The notes beneath the pieces are model-generated. The model worked only from the letters and a program-made list of their open reading frames with translations. It searched no databases and was not told where the DNA came from. A stretch of DNA of 64,000 nt from Strongylocentrotus droebachiensis (lineage: Eukaryota > Echinodermata > Echinoidea > Camarodonta > Strongylocentrotidae). Position numbers and translations under genes: made by a program. Every line of letters begins with the position of its first letter. The stretch's first letter is position 1. Positions 34,201-49,000 of the stretch are shown here, in pieces. The stretch lies in NCBI GenBank assembly GCA_035222895.1, contig JAVYIG010000064.1, forward strand, positions 310,001 through 374,000. Reading direction: 5' to 3'.

Positions 34201-37200
34201 TAAGGGTGAAGTAAGTGATAGGGATATCAAGAGGGAGGTGTGTACCTTGGGAGGAAGAGCCAGATAATGTAGAAAGAGTATATAATGAGAGCACAATTGT
34301 TAACCAAAGTCTGACAGCATGGACAAAATTTTGTAATTTCACCCCAAAATAGTTTTCAGAAGACAAGACTCGTAGTCAGATAAAGAAAATAAATTAAAAA
34401 TGTGTGAATAACCACAATATTCTCCACGAATACAGTATTTTGTGTAGGTCATTTCCGTTAGTAGATCCAGTTTGTTTGAGACCGAGTGGATATTGGCCTG
34501 ATTCTGCCATTGACAACACTCAATTTTTAATCGTCTTTTTCCTCTTTGATTTCTTTCTTTTTGATGTAGGAATTTGAAAAGTTAATCAGCAAAGAGAGAA
34601 GGCCAGTGCTGACAATGTTTTATGCACCATGTAAGTGATTACCGGTACAATATATTGTTTTCGAATATTTTCCTTCATACGTGTGATTGTAACCTTTGTT
34701 CATATTCATACATACAGATACTGATAAAACATTTAGTAAGAACAGGAATAGTTGAGATTGAGAACCATTTCTTGCAAAAAGATCTTAAAAGCACAGGTTT
34801 TAATTCATAAAGTGTGATCCCCTTCCCCTCAAAATATTCTTAAATTTAGCATCAAGCATGTATGTGAATGTACATACATGCATTTGACTTCCTACCTTAA
34901 ACTCCAGAAAAAATTACTGTATGTTCCATTTTGTCTTTCTTGAAGCAGTGCTTCTCATTGAGACTTGTGATAGAGGAAATTCATGGGCAGTCTTTATCTA
35001 CAGGTTTTGTTGTTTTTAATGCCAACACTATTGCGTTGATAATTTTGTGTCTAGATGCAAATTTTAAACATTCCATTCATAACTTGTAGCTTCTATATTG
35101 TAAGGATACTAGAAAGAGCGCTATTCTGTTTACAGTCTAACCTAGTGACCAATTGCATACAAAGACTACCTGTCTATAAAGACCACACTTCTGCTTCCTA
35201 TGAAATGGTGGTTCTTATTGAAACATTTACTGAAGGAAACCTGTGTAATAAAAGACCACTGGCCTGTTAAAAACTGCCAAGCCTGAAAATTGCTTTTTGT
35301 GTCTCTCCTTTGGGCGGTCTTTCTTAGGCAGGGTACACTGTAGTTCATTGAAGGTAATGCTGTAATGGTCTGCTGTATTGTATGGGAATGGAGAGAAAGT
35401 GGCCCGAATTCACAAATGAGGTTTGTCGACATATGACGAACATAAACCTAGGTTTGTCGACATATGACGCACATAAACCTAGGTTTATCAACAAACCTCC
35501 TTTGTGAATTCGGGCCATCTGGTTTGAAAAACCACTCTAGTACACTTGGATAATTGTTCTTTTTATGAACCACACATGTAGTCTCCTGGATAGGACTTTC
35601 AAACAATTTGTCATGAAATTTGTCAATTTGTCATAAGTTGTTATGAATAAACTGTTTGAAATAAGCAAAATTATCTACTGCAATACTAGTGTAAGCATAA
35701 CAACAGCGAAACATGTAGAGAAAGACTGCCCACAGGTAGGTGTTGACTACAATCATAAATTTACTTTCTTTAGCATTCTAGATCAATCGCATGTATTCCC
35801 CTCCAACTGATTAATTCTGTTTAAAATTATCTTTTTGACAAACTGGACGTTCATGGTAATGCAAATCTCCTCCATCTGTTATTGATGTGATTGTGTACAC
35901 TTTCCTAGGGTGCGGTCATTGCAAGCGAATGAAGCCTGAGTTTGCAGGAGCAGCCACAGAACTGAAAGGAGATGCGGTAAGATTTCGCTGTCATTTCAAC
36001 TTAGTTTTTCAATATGGGATGAGTTTATTGGGGTGTTTAGCTACTTATATGTAGTAGAAAAGTTGAATTGCCACCATCAAATAATAATTCTCCCCATTTG
36101 TTGAGTTATGCAATTGGTTTATTGGTCAATCTTCGGAAAAACAGTTTTAATCTATATTTCATCTGCAGAATATTGTGATTTAGAAAGATACTTCTGGTTG
36201 AAATATTTAAACTTACCTCCTAAGACAAGGAAAAAGTTTGCGAAAAATAATATTTAGATTTTAATTACACGTACATGTAGGCACCTCTTTGTGTGGTTAC
36301 ATACAGTATGTGACATTTGTTTCACTTTTGAAAGAATGGCAAATCAATTCTCTAACAAACAACTGAGAACTCAATGTACATATGTTAGGATGTAAGATTA
36401 TCATTTTTGTCTCAAATTACTCATAGTGTTTGAAAACAAAGGTAATTGGAAAAATTAATTAAAGATGTCTTCTATAACTGTAAATTGTTTTTAATAACAT
36501 TGTATGAAACTTCCGTCATGAAACATATTCACAAGGTCTAATGAGCTTGTGATTGTCATGTTAATCTTTGAAATATGATATAGAGGTTTTTGTTATAACA
36601 TATCAATTGTCTGATGTTTGAGGGGTATTTATTACTTTCCAATCACAATTTTATTAGCATTATAGTTCCTCTTTTCATCTGAATAAATATGTATCTGACT
36701 TTCATTTTCATTTGGTCCATATAACTACAAAGTTTTCACAACAATATATGAAACTTCCTTCAGGAAATGTCTTTACAAAAGTCTAGTAGACTTGTGATTG
36801 TAATCTAAATTTTTAAAATATGATATGATTGTTTTTAGCTTGTATCGAAAGTCTGAGGGGGGGGGGTATTTAATTTTTTCCAACACAATATTGGCATGAT
36901 AGTTCCTCTTTATATTTCCTCTTGATTTGATCTGAATTTCAATTGTTATTTGGTCTTGTTTCCTCAATCAAGGTATTAGCTGGAATGGATGTGGACAGAC
37001 CAGAAAACATGGCCTCAAGACAAGCTTATAACATCACAGGATTCCCAACAATATTGTATTTTGAGTAAGCCAAAGACAAGATATGATGATTAAAATTAAT
37101 CATTTATTAGGTGGGCGATTCTGTGGAATGTATCGTGTACGCCACTTGCCAGATGACTTTTATCCATTTATTTCATCCACACACACAAAAAAATGCACTA

Positions 37201-38060
37201 GCTTGGCCAGGAGGGATTAGACCTCCCTGGATGGTCACTGACAGGTGGTTATCTCATCAAATCAGCTCTCAATTAACATAAGAAAAAGGGGACCATGGGG
37301 GACCAGTGGTCACCGATTACGCATTGTTTGCTGTACAGAGGGCGCAAGTAGCTATAAGTAGTGCAGTGGGGCTTTAATATGACTATTTGCCATTTATGTT
37401 TTTTAGGTATCACTACTATCGGTCAATGACCACATTGAGAGATTTTTATACGAGGGTGAAATAAATGAATCAAAGTAAAATGTTTATGGGACAGATTGCA
37501 TTGCCCAGGTTCATTACATGTACTAGTATGTAGCTTGTCAGTCAAGAGTATTCTCATCCTTTGAAAATTGAAATATTGGGTATTTTCTTAATTTGTCCTT
37601 TGTTACAAGTCAGATCTATAGATTTGCCCAACCAGACACATTCGTTCTTCATTTTAATAAGGGCTACTCTTGGGAACTCCTATGTTTATTATATTCAAGA
37701 TGGATAAAATATGAAAATCAACACTAAACATATTTTAAAATACGTAAGAGTAAAATTTAAATAACTTGAACTATCATGGGCTCATGCACCATCTGATATA
37801 TATCCCAAAATCGCATCAACTTAAACCATTATTGTGAATTAACGACCAACACATTTGTGAGGATACAAGAAGTATCCTAGCATGTACTGCACTTCATGTA
37901 TTGATGCAGTTGTACACACGCTATTTTGTATTGTTCAAACGTTAAGGAATTAAGATAATGATTTTTGTACAATGTACCACTGCTTTCATTACTGTTCCAT
38001 ACCTCCCTCCCTCCCTCCCTCTCTCTCCCCGTTTCTCTCTCACTCTCCATCTATCTAACT

Positions 38061-38104
<44 letters not shown>

Positions 38105-41100
38105 TTTCAGGAAAGGAAAGAGGAAGTTTGATTTTGGCGGTGAGAGAACAAGACAAGGAATAATCGATTGGATGGAGGAGTAAGTTTTGAATGCTATGGC
38201 ACTAGCATCACTTTGCAACTTGACATGATTCTATATTTGCCTCTCTTTCCTCTTGCACTTAAACTGCTTCAAGATAATAAAAAAATGTTGATCATAGAAT
38301 TGCATTAGAGAATTTGATATGTAATACAATATCATTTACAGAAGCTTTCAAAAGAAATTCTCCCTATTTACATATGCAAGGAAATTGCTACTCATGAGAT
38401 ACAGTGCTAAAAGATTTGATACATTAAAAAAAAAATGTTTTGTCCCATTTTGAATTGCGAGTATGATATGACACAAGATGATCATGATGATGTTGGAACA
38501 CCCTAACCTCATGGTATAGTGGTTCATTCACTTGTAATCCCAATCTTAAGGGTTAGGGTTTTAATATCATCATTGTCTGTCTCTACCCAGATGTTAAATT
38601 GGTATTTAGCAGGAATTTTTCCTCAAAATACATTTACAGTATACACTGATAATGGCTGCTTGAGCTAATGCATGGGCAATACTATCCTAACCCATTGTGA
38701 AGCGCATAGGGAGTTTAGATCATCCTGTGATGTGTGCGACACAGAAATCGTTTATCATTGGTATCTTTACTGTTTATTTCCATGTATACTTAATGATTCC
38801 TTCTCGATCAGTCCTCAGGAACCCAAGGAGCCAGAGAAGGAGGCGGAATGGAGTGATGAGGAAAATGATGTTGTCCATCTAGAGGAGAACTTTGATGAAT
38901 ACATCGCCAGCCATGATTCGGTCCTGGTCATGTTCTATGCACCATGTGAGTAGGACATAGGATGGTGGTGGTGGTGGTGGTTGCGGTGGTGGTGGTTGTG
39001 GTGGTAGTGGTTGCGGTGGTGGTGGCGATGGTGGTGGTGGTGGTGGTGGTGGTAGTGGTGGTGGCGATGGTGGTGGTGGTCGTGGAGTTGAGGAGGAAGA
39101 GAAGGTAGTAATGTTGGTGGTGATGATGGTGATGATTATGATTATGATAATGATGGTGATTGTTATGGGATGATGAAAGAGGGGGATGATAATGAAGATG
39201 ATTACATTTGTCCTGTTGATTAAGATGATCACGATGGTACAGGAACAGAGGAGGATGATGAGGATGGTGACGATGACGATGGACATAAGAATGATTATGT
39301 TTGGGATATTTATGTTTTTGATGATGAGGATAATAGTGATGATTATTAAGTTCATTGCAATAAATATGAATGCTATGGTAAGAAAGGTAAGCATGGATGA
39401 TGGTTAAACTGATAGAGGAAGAGGAGGAGGAGAAAGAAAAAAAATGAAGGAGAGAGAGGAGAAGAAGAAAATGATGGGAGGATGGTGACAACTTTCATCT
39501 CTCCTTACAATTTCCTTTCAATTTATTACATCCCTTTCTCTCCTTATTGCATTTAGGGTGTGGTCACTGCAAGAAGATGAAGCCTGAATATGTAGAAGCA
39601 GCCGCAGAACTCAAGGAGAATGGGGTGAGAATGTGCACTTGCCAGATTATGTAACTTACACTCCTCTTGAAGTGGCAAAATATTTGTTCAAATTTATTAT
39701 TCTAAATTGTTGAAATCAATAGGAAATGCATCATTTCTTCATTTTTTCTCTTTTCTCATAAGATGATCATTTACCTTCAAGGCACAGCGTAAACTACTCA
39801 AGTTATGTCTGTAATTACATTATATCCTGATAGTAATATTTAAGAACCAAAATTAGTCGTCTGGCCAGAGTATTCTGTTTTTCTAATAGCATGGAGTCTA
39901 CTTGTGAAAATACTGAAATTGTGTTTTTATAGAACCTTTAGAAAAGATGAGAGCTTATCATTGAAAGCAAAAGCGCGACTCTCCTTTACACATGACATAC
40001 ATTCAACGTTCTACTTGTAGGATAGGCTGTTTTCCACTCTTTCTTCTATGTACTGTCTGGTCAGAAAACAAGAGAAGGACAAACATGTGCATGTATAAAC
40101 ACACAAGAAAGATTCAGTAAACTGTAGATGGTGGATTTGAACCCTTGGTCTTTAGGTAGGTCGAAATGTTATGACCAACTTGCCTCTTAATGTATCTTTC
40201 CTTTTTCTTTGCTTCCAGCTGGAGGGAGTTATGGGTGCTGTGGATGCAACAAAGGCAAGAGCTTTGGCTGAGAGATATGAGGTCAAAGGATTCCCAACTC
40301 TCAAATATTTCAAGTAAGTGTTTTATTTTTCAATTCCCTACACTTTGTTTGCACCTTAAACGCAGCCTTAGGTGGTTGGGGAAAGCAATTGTCAATTTAA
40401 GATGTCTGTTAGAAATGTTTCCTCAATAAATTCACTTTGCTGTTGTTGTTGTTGTTTTATTATACATAATGCAGATGCCCTGCTTATGCAAATGAATAAT
40501 TTTGTTTTAATTTACAGTGTGTAATATATTTTACCCATTCATTTGCAATAGATTAGAAGAAATACATCACGTTAGAAAAATTGTTTCAAACTAAAGCATT
40601 TTTTTCATATTTCACAGAGTTTACATGTAGGTTATATTCTCTGATTTGTGAAAACCTGAATGATCGTATACTTTTAAGCTTGTTCTATTTGACAAAGTTT
40701 AACAATTTCCATTCGCAATTCACTCCTACATGATGTTCTAATGCTTCATTTTCTGTGACTGGCAGGAATGGAGAGCACGCATGGGACTTGAATGAGAGGA
40801 CAGCAGACAAGTTTGTGGAACATTTAACAGAGTAAGTTTTGGCCTGGTATTGAATCAAAAAATTTGGAGTACATTCCACAATGTAAACAAACGGCTGGAG
40901 ATTAATGTGTATTTCTTAGCATCATGCGTTTGGTACCCGTAACCAGCAGATACCAGTTTTTGTCTTTTATTGTTGTCGATTAAAGTAGACAGGTTTTGAA
41001 TATTTTGGTTGCCTGAAAATATTTTGTTAATACTCCATTACCATCTCCTTTCTTCTTCACTTCAATGGTTTAGTCAAATCTTAGTTTCTTCTTTATATGT

Positions 41101-44100
41101 GTATCCCTTCATCTCTCGTGCCTCTCGGTTCCAATTTATGTAATTTCCATGAAGTGTGCACTTTTTTTAAATTCTCTGCTCGAGTCCTGATGGAATGAAA
41201 TATCAGAAATGATAGGTCATTTAGCTCCGGTAAACTGAAATCCATCAATAAAGACTCTTGCAACCAAGAGATTATTCTTTATTTTATTTTGTTTAACTAT
41301 GTCCTGAAGCCTTATGTCAGTTTTGCCTTTTTTTTATTAACATGTATATATGATTTTCTTTTAGTCCACAGGAGCCCCCTCCACCCCCACCCCCTGAACC
41401 ATCATGGAGTGACTCGGAATCAGAAGTGGACCATCTCACCGATGATAACTTTAAATCTTTCACCAAGAAGAAGAAGCATACCCTAGTCATGTTTTATGCA
41501 CCATGTAAGTAGCTGAGAGCTCAACCTTCGTAATGATCTGTCGAGACGAGGATTCCATATTTTGTGCTACGCCTCAATAACTTTCGATTCAGAGCCCTAA
41601 AAAATATACAAGGTTCATAAGACAAATTATGACAATTTCTGCGCACATTGTGTCCATTTTTGTTGCATGACCATATTATGTTTGACTTCCGGCATTTTTG
41701 AAAATAAATATATGCTTTAAATCTTTAAATTGGCAACACGCTGAGGGTTCAAAATCACTGTGTTTCAAACAAAGTTGGCAATTTTCTACTTATCATCCTA
41801 GTTATTAATTATGCACGCTTTTTTTCAGAGACCTGAAATTTTATTAGAACAATGAAGTAACAAAATAAACATGTGATTATTGACAATTTGAAGAAGAAAA
41901 GAGACGCAATTTAGTCCTTTCTGTCCTGAAAGGGTTGGGTAAATATGTTCAGAGTTGTGTTTTGGGAAATTTCCCAAATTTCCTGAAAATTTCTCAAATT
42001 TCCCCTAATTTTTATTTGTAATGAATATCTTTAAATGTGCTATGCAAGTATTATTAGGCATTTTTGTTTTGTTTTTTTCAAGTAAAAACTATAAGTTAAA
42101 CAAAGGTTCACTATATTTAAACAGGGATGAGAGTTTAGGTTTTTTCTGGTTTCTTCGCCTCATGCATCCTATGTTTCAGTATTTTTCAGGCTTTACATGT
42201 ACATGGTATAGAATATCAGGTGCTCTTGTATGTCTGGAACTCTTAAAGGCTTACGAGTCAAACCAATGATTAACATTAATTTTTTAAATGATCCTTTACA
42301 GTCAATTTTTTCCCAGTTCACTAATTCATCAAATCTGTTGTTTTCAGGGTGTGGACATTGTAAGAAAGCCAAACCAGAATATATGGGAGCAGCCGAGGAA
42401 TTTAAGGAAGAAAATAAAGTAAGTATTTATCTTTGGATCTACAGGTAGATATAAATATGTGATTAGATACTACCTATAGCAGATATTCCTTTTGATAAAC
42501 AGTGATCGTGTAAACTTTTTTCTGAGCTTACAAAAGGAAAGGAAGAAGTCCAATCCTTCAACATGTACTTCCCACTAGAAAAAAAATGTTTTCAGGCAAA
42601 ATGAATTGAAGCTTTTTACTCTCATTTCTCAGTGTACTATGAAAGAACAATTAAGAAAAATCAGAAGAAATAAAAACACTTTGATAAAGATTGCTAGAGA
42701 CAATATAGTCTTGATAGTGTTTGAACTATCTATTGTTTGAGCAATGTCCGATTAAAAATAGGAAATTTACGAGATGTTGAAGTTGTCATCAGTGAAACAT
42801 AATTTGGCAACACTGGTTGTATCTTGCGAGCTCCTCTCCAATCTGCTCTGTACAGATAATTACATAAACCTTCATTTTATTAGTTACTGATGTCGTAATG
42901 GACTTGTTTCATACCGGGGTTGTATACAAACTTTTGCAATTATATTTAGGGTGAATTTATGGTTCAAAATTTTCTTAAAGGTATTACAAAGTTTTGGTAT
43001 GGGGTCATGAATTTGGTTCAAATGAACATATTGGAAGCATATGCGTTCCTACAATATACATTGATCGTTGTCGCGGTTGAAATCGAGTCTAAAGTTATGA
43101 AATTATTAATAATAAACTCTTTATGTTGTATAGCTCCCTCTCAAGGTCAATATATTAATTTAGCTATGAAACAATGTTTCTTGACTAAAATCGACCAATT
43201 AGCTATTCCCGTTTGGAAATTATATATCCCAACTACATATTCTGAGATTTTCATGGTCGCAGCTACCATTGTACGGCCATAGGCGCTATTTGAAATTTAT
43301 CAAAATTTACCGGGAGCACCGGTAAATTGTTATATTCAATTTTTCTCGAAAACAGAAGTGTTTTAGGGGCTAATTTTTTTAGTGCTTATAATACATCCAC
43401 AGGGGCATCCAAATATATCAAAATTGTAAAGATTCATTATCCGCCCAATTTTCAAAATTTCCCAAAACTTTGTATTACCTTTAAGGGAATATATATTTTT
43501 GAAGTTGTTTAGTACAGGGTGAATGGGAGGGGAACTACCACCATACTTCCGATTTGAGTTTGATTGATTGCACCTTAAAGAATTCATAACTTTCTTATTT
43601 TTGATAGGTTTTTGCTCAAACTCTCACTGATCTATTTCTCTCACCTCTCTGCTTTAAGTACAACTAACTTAAATTTCAAGGTGGACTTTCCTTTTAAAGG
43701 TAATACAAAGTTTTGGTATTGGGTCATGAATTTGGTTCAAATGAACATATTGGAAGCATATACGATCCTACAATATTCAGTGATCGTTGTCGCGGTCGAA
43801 ATCGACTCTAAAATTATGAAATTTTAAATAATAAACACTTTATGTTGAATAGCTCCCTCTCAAGGTCAAGATATGAATTAAGTTATAAAACAATGTTTAT
43901 TGACTAAAATCGACCGATAAACTATTCTCGTTCGGAAATAACATACCACAACTACATACTCTGAGATTTTCATGGTCGCAGCTACCATTATACGGCCGTA
44001 GGAGCTATTTGAAATTTATCCACATTTACCGGGAGCACCGGTAAATCTTTATAATGGATTTTTCTCGAAAGGGGCTAAAATTTCTGGTGTTTTTAATTCA

Positions 44101-46053
44101 TCCACAGGGGCATCCAAATATATCAAAATTGTAAAGAATCACTATCCACCCATTTTTCAAAATTTCCCAAAACTTTGTAATACCTTTAATTCCCTACATT
44201 ACTTGTCTCCGCCTAAGTACCTTGATGTAAATGTAGGATATGATGACAAGTGAATTTATATATCAGTAATATACTTAGAAACATAGCTTATGAATGAAGT
44301 GCCTTATCAATCAAGAATATTAACTTAATATATTTGCAAGAAATTCAAGTTTTTTTTTAAATTCCCTATTGCCAGGTTTCCTATGCTGCAATAGACTGCA
44401 CAGAGCACAAGGATTCTTGTACAGCCTTTGGTGTAACAGGCTACCCTTCCATCAAGTATTTCAGCTACGGCAAACTGGTACAGGACTACACCAGCGGAAG
44501 AGAGGTAAGGCAAGAGCAAGTTGGGAAATGGTACATGGTCTTGTTTTGCGAGTGCAAATAACAGTCTTGGGTCTCATTTTCTTTATTTAGTGAGAATTTT
44601 AGATTTTCACAGTTTTACTTGGAAAAATTGAGAGAAAGTATAGTTACTTAATGACAAAAACTGGCAAAAAGTGATAAGTAAGTAAGGGAACTTGGTTGCT
44701 TAATTGATGACCAAAAATGGCAGAAAATTCTAGTTAAATTAGATTGCATTTCTTTAGAATTGTTGTATGACCTACAATAAGAAGCTAAAAAACAAATGTC
44801 ACTGTATTTTTTTAATTTAGATCAAAGTTTTGCGGACTTTACTATTTGAGTGTCATTGAACTTGAACCTCTGTCAGAGAGAGAGAGATGAAGGATACATA
44901 TATTTCATGTATCATTGATTGACATATTGTACATTACAGGAAATACCATGAGTGTGAATTACTGTCACTCAGGTATGAAATGTACACAGAAAGGATTTTA
45001 ACAATGGCAAGCTTGTATATTACAGGAGAGATGAAATCTACAACAAAATAATGGAGGAGTTGATTTCTTAGCCCTAATTGGTAAACAAGGAGGAATGTAA
45101 TCTACATTGAATAGGTGTGGAGATAAAAAATTAGGGCAGGTGAAATCTTGGATGCAGGTGAGAGATGCTAGAGTTCAAAAGTTCAACTAAATTATGGATT
45201 TGAACTGGGACCTCTCGGTTACGGTTACGGGACCACTGCTCTACCACTGAGTCATCGCTTCTCTTCAAATGTTAACTCCTACCTCATCTCTTGTCTGGTC
45301 TTTGCAGGAAGCAGATTTCATACGCTTCATGCACAACCAGTTGAGCCCTGGCTCTGCCCCCAGCGAGGCCCCGCCCCCTCCACCGGATGTAGACTTCTGG
45401 GCGGAGCTTGACGGAGGAGAGAATGTATTCCAGATTGACGACCCCATTTTCGAGAGCTTCCTGACTTCCAGCCCATCTGTTTTGATTATGTTCTATGCTC
45501 CATGTAAGTAGCTGTGATTTGTGTAAAATTGTCGAAGGTAGAAAAGCGAAATGAGATTTTCATATCTGGCATATTTACCTCTGGCATATTTACATCTGGC
45601 ATTTTTACCTCTGGTACTTTTACCTCTGGCATTTGTACCCCTGACATTGTTTTACCTCTGGCATTTTTATCTGTCACCAGTAGCTGTTTGGTGCATTCTC
45701 ATTGATGGACAGCCCATGTGAACCTTAGACAAGTTGTCCGAAAGCCTATGAGACTGACATGTTGGTCTAACAAACCTCTTACATGAAGTTGTCAGCAAGC
45801 TTATGAGACTGATGTTGTTGGTCTCGCATGCTGTAGATCACTTGCGGTGAAGCCTAGCTTTTTGTGATTGTTTCATTCATTTAATGTGGTCTTTCCAGTC
45901 TTCAGAGGTGTCATGCATGTTTTGTGAGCCATGAATGATCTATCGCAATCTATATTTTTTTCCAGTATTTCTTTCTACTACGATTGTTGATCTAGTTTTT
46001 GTCTCGCCTGCGTAGCAAAAAGCGAGACATAGGCGCCGCTTTTCCGGTGACGG

Positions 46054-46085
<32 letters not shown>

Positions 46086-49000
46086 GCGTCAACATCAAAA
46101 ACTTAACCTAAGGTTAAGTTTTTGAATTTTTGATATAATTTTTAAAGTATAGGTTCTTAGTCAATGAAACTTGGATTATAGGGTAATCAAGTATCCCCAA
46201 TCATGTGAGTAGAATTTCAGATCACAAAGTCAAGGTCAAAGGTCATTTCAGGTCAACAGACTTGGACTATGTTGTAGCATCATCATCGAAAACTTAACCT
46301 AAGGTTAAGTTTTTGAATTTTTGATATAATTTTTAAAGTATAAGTTCTGAGTCAATGAAACTTGGACTATAGGGTAATCAAGTATCCCCAATCATGTGAG
46401 TAGAATTTCAGATCACAAAGTCAAGGTCAAAGGTCATTTCAGGTCAACAGACTTGGACTATGTTGTGGCATCATCATCAAGATTTTCAAAATGCTTCGTT
46501 ATTTTTCAACCGATTTTGATTCTGATTGTTTCATATGATAGGGCTAGGAAGGGGATTTAAAACTTGTACACAGAATCGTGAAATTCATTATCTATGCTAA
46601 TTTATGCAAATTTATTTGAAATCACAAAAAATGCTTCTTCTCCTTCATTTCTCGACCGATTTTGATTTGGTTTGCTTTATCTGGTAGAGCTAACTTTGGT
46701 ACACTAAACTTCTACACCGAATTTTGAAATTGTTCTCCATTAATTAATAATAGTAATTTATGCAAATTTTTTCCAAAAATAACAAAAATTGCTTCTTCTC
46801 CCTCATTTCTTGACCGATTTTGATTTGGTTTGCCTTATCTGGTAGAGCTAAATTTGGAACACTAAACTTCTACACAGAATTTTGAGATTTTACTCCCATT
46901 GATTAATTTTGATAATAATGCAAATTTATTCCAAAAATAATTTAAAAATCACAAAAAATGCTTCTTCTCCTTCATATTTCGACCGATTTTGATTTGGTTT
47001 GCTTTATATCGTAGAGCTAACTTTGGTACACTAAAGGTCTACACAGAATTTTGAAATTGTTCTCCATTAATTAATTATGGTAATTTATGCAAATTTATTC
47101 CAAAAATAACAAAAATTGCTTCTTCTCCCTCATTTCTTGACCGATTTTGATTTGGTTTGCCTTATCTGGTAGAGCTAAATTTGGAACACTAAACTTCTAC
47201 ACAGAATTTTGAGATTTTGCTCCATTGATTATTTATGGTACTTTATGCAAATGAAATGAAATTATGTCCCTTCCAGGGCATCACATTTTTATTTTTTGAC
47301 CAGTTCAAAAGTGTACCACGATATTTGTTGTTGCGAGATGCGGATGAGCACTACAATGTACGTCATTGACGTTCTGGTTTATCATATTGAATTGCGTTAT
47401 GCAGGCGAGACCGCCGAGAGCGTTTCCCTTGTTTTTCAATATACCACATCAGTATATTCCTATCTGAAATTAATACATTATTGAGAATTTTTCATTAAAT
47501 TTGATATTTAGTAAAAACGAGCAGGAGCAAGAAGTTGCATTTCAGTAGCCCTAGGTTTCTTAGATACTTCTAGATTTTCCACATTATGAACGAAACTTAT
47601 GATTTTAAAAATTGTTTATTTAATTTTCTTGTTCTGATTCTTAGGGTGTGGACATTGTAAGAGAATGAAACCAGCATTTGCAGAGGCAGCAACTTTAGCT
47701 AAAGAGCAGAATGTAAGTTTCCTAATTTCTCCATTTTTAATTTGTTTTGTTTGTTTTTGTTTTTGTTTTGTTTGTTTATCGGAATAGAGTGTAAATACAG
47801 TTTAGGACAATCATCATTAAATCATACCACACAGGATCTCCCATCTAAGTGTACAGTGTGTAGGAGTCTGTACAAAATTTGCCTTCTATGTTATTTAAAG
47901 CCCCTCTAAAGTGTTTGGAGCCCCAAATTTGTCACAAATTTGATGGCAAAGTTTTACTTAAATCGTATCATAATGTGAAAGAGAATGTCATTTAAGACAC
48001 ACTTCTGCAAAGATTTCCCCCAATAAAGTGTGTTTGAAGATGAATATTGAGAAAATTGTACATAATTTGGGTTTTAATTTGGGTCCCATCTAAGTGTACA
48101 GTGTGTAGGAGTCTGTACAAAATTTGCCTTGTATGTTATTTAAAGCCCCTCTAAAGTGTTGGGAGCCCCAAATTTGTCACAAATTTGATGGCAAAGTTTT
48201 ACTTAAATCGTATCATAATGTGAAAGAGAATGTCATTTAAGACACACTTCTACAAAGATTTCACCCAATAAAATGTGTTTGAAGATGAATATTGAGAAAA
48301 TTGTACATAATTTGGGTTTTCTGTTGAACGCAGAAAACCTATATTTTGTATTCGTTCATAAATATTTGACTTCAAACACTTTTTTTTGAAAATCCTTGCA
48401 GAAATGTGTCTTAAATAACATCCTTTTTCACATTATGATACAATTTAGTGAAATTTTGCCATCAAATTTCTGGGGCTCCCAACACTTTAAGGGCCTTTAA
48501 GTAATTAAAAATAATAGTAAAAGAAAGTCAACAATGTACTATGTCTTTCCCTTTCGAGACGACCATTACAATTCCACAATACTTACTCTCTGAAACAAGC
48601 AGTTCAAAGAGAATAGCAAAAGCTAGGGGACACTGTGTGAATGGACCAGATAGCACTTACCGCTCTTGTTAGTTTATTGATTGTGTGTAATTTCTACCTA
48701 TTTAAGATTCTCAACTAATTAGAGCTTATATTTCTGTTTTTTAATCAGCTACCAGGAAGGTTTGCAGCTGTTGATGCTACTGTCGCTGTAATGACGGCAT
48801 CAGCCTTTGAAGTTAAAGGATTCCCAACCCGTGAGTATAAAACATCAACCTTGATCAGTATGGTTTAAGCTACCTTATGTAAGGGAAAGCCAATTTTTAA
48901 CAATTTTGATGAGAAAACAGTAAAGTTGGTTAATAATCAGATTGCTAAACATATTAGTAAAAGTTTCAAAAAAGGTATGAATGTAATTATTAGAATGCAG

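Larger units (their letters stand above)
42419..44375 (+). other. PDIA5: PDI intron 16
   Basis: Nearly 2 kb, half of it made of two same-orientation copies of one TTAA-ended MITE family. Between them, 43555-43697 resembles the tail of another family ending GGTGGACTTTCC. Confidence 0.7.
45504..47644 (+). other. PDIA5: PDI intron 18
   Basis: 2.1 kb, mostly repeats: a 15-bp minisatellite, a 60-bp tandem pair and the 1.4-kb GTCTCGC element, each annotated separately. Confidence 0.75.

Noticed and set aside
38879..39491. Long minus-strand open frames, rich in Thr, Pro, His or Ile.
   Set aside because: They are translations of GGT/GAT repeats with no domain and lie over a splice donor of the PDI gene.
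42959..43282. A 107-codon open frame.
   Set aside because: It lies inside a TTAA-ended MITE, and its sibling copies at 43694 and 59015 carry stops.
45188..45262. tRNA gene on the minus strand.
   Set aside because: Same reasoning: no acceptor stem and a SINE-like body follows.
46001..48501. CRISPR-like array because of regularly spaced repeats.
   Set aside because: Repeat units are long and directly adjoining with diverged copies, in animal intron DNA; no short repeat-spacer pattern or cas gene.
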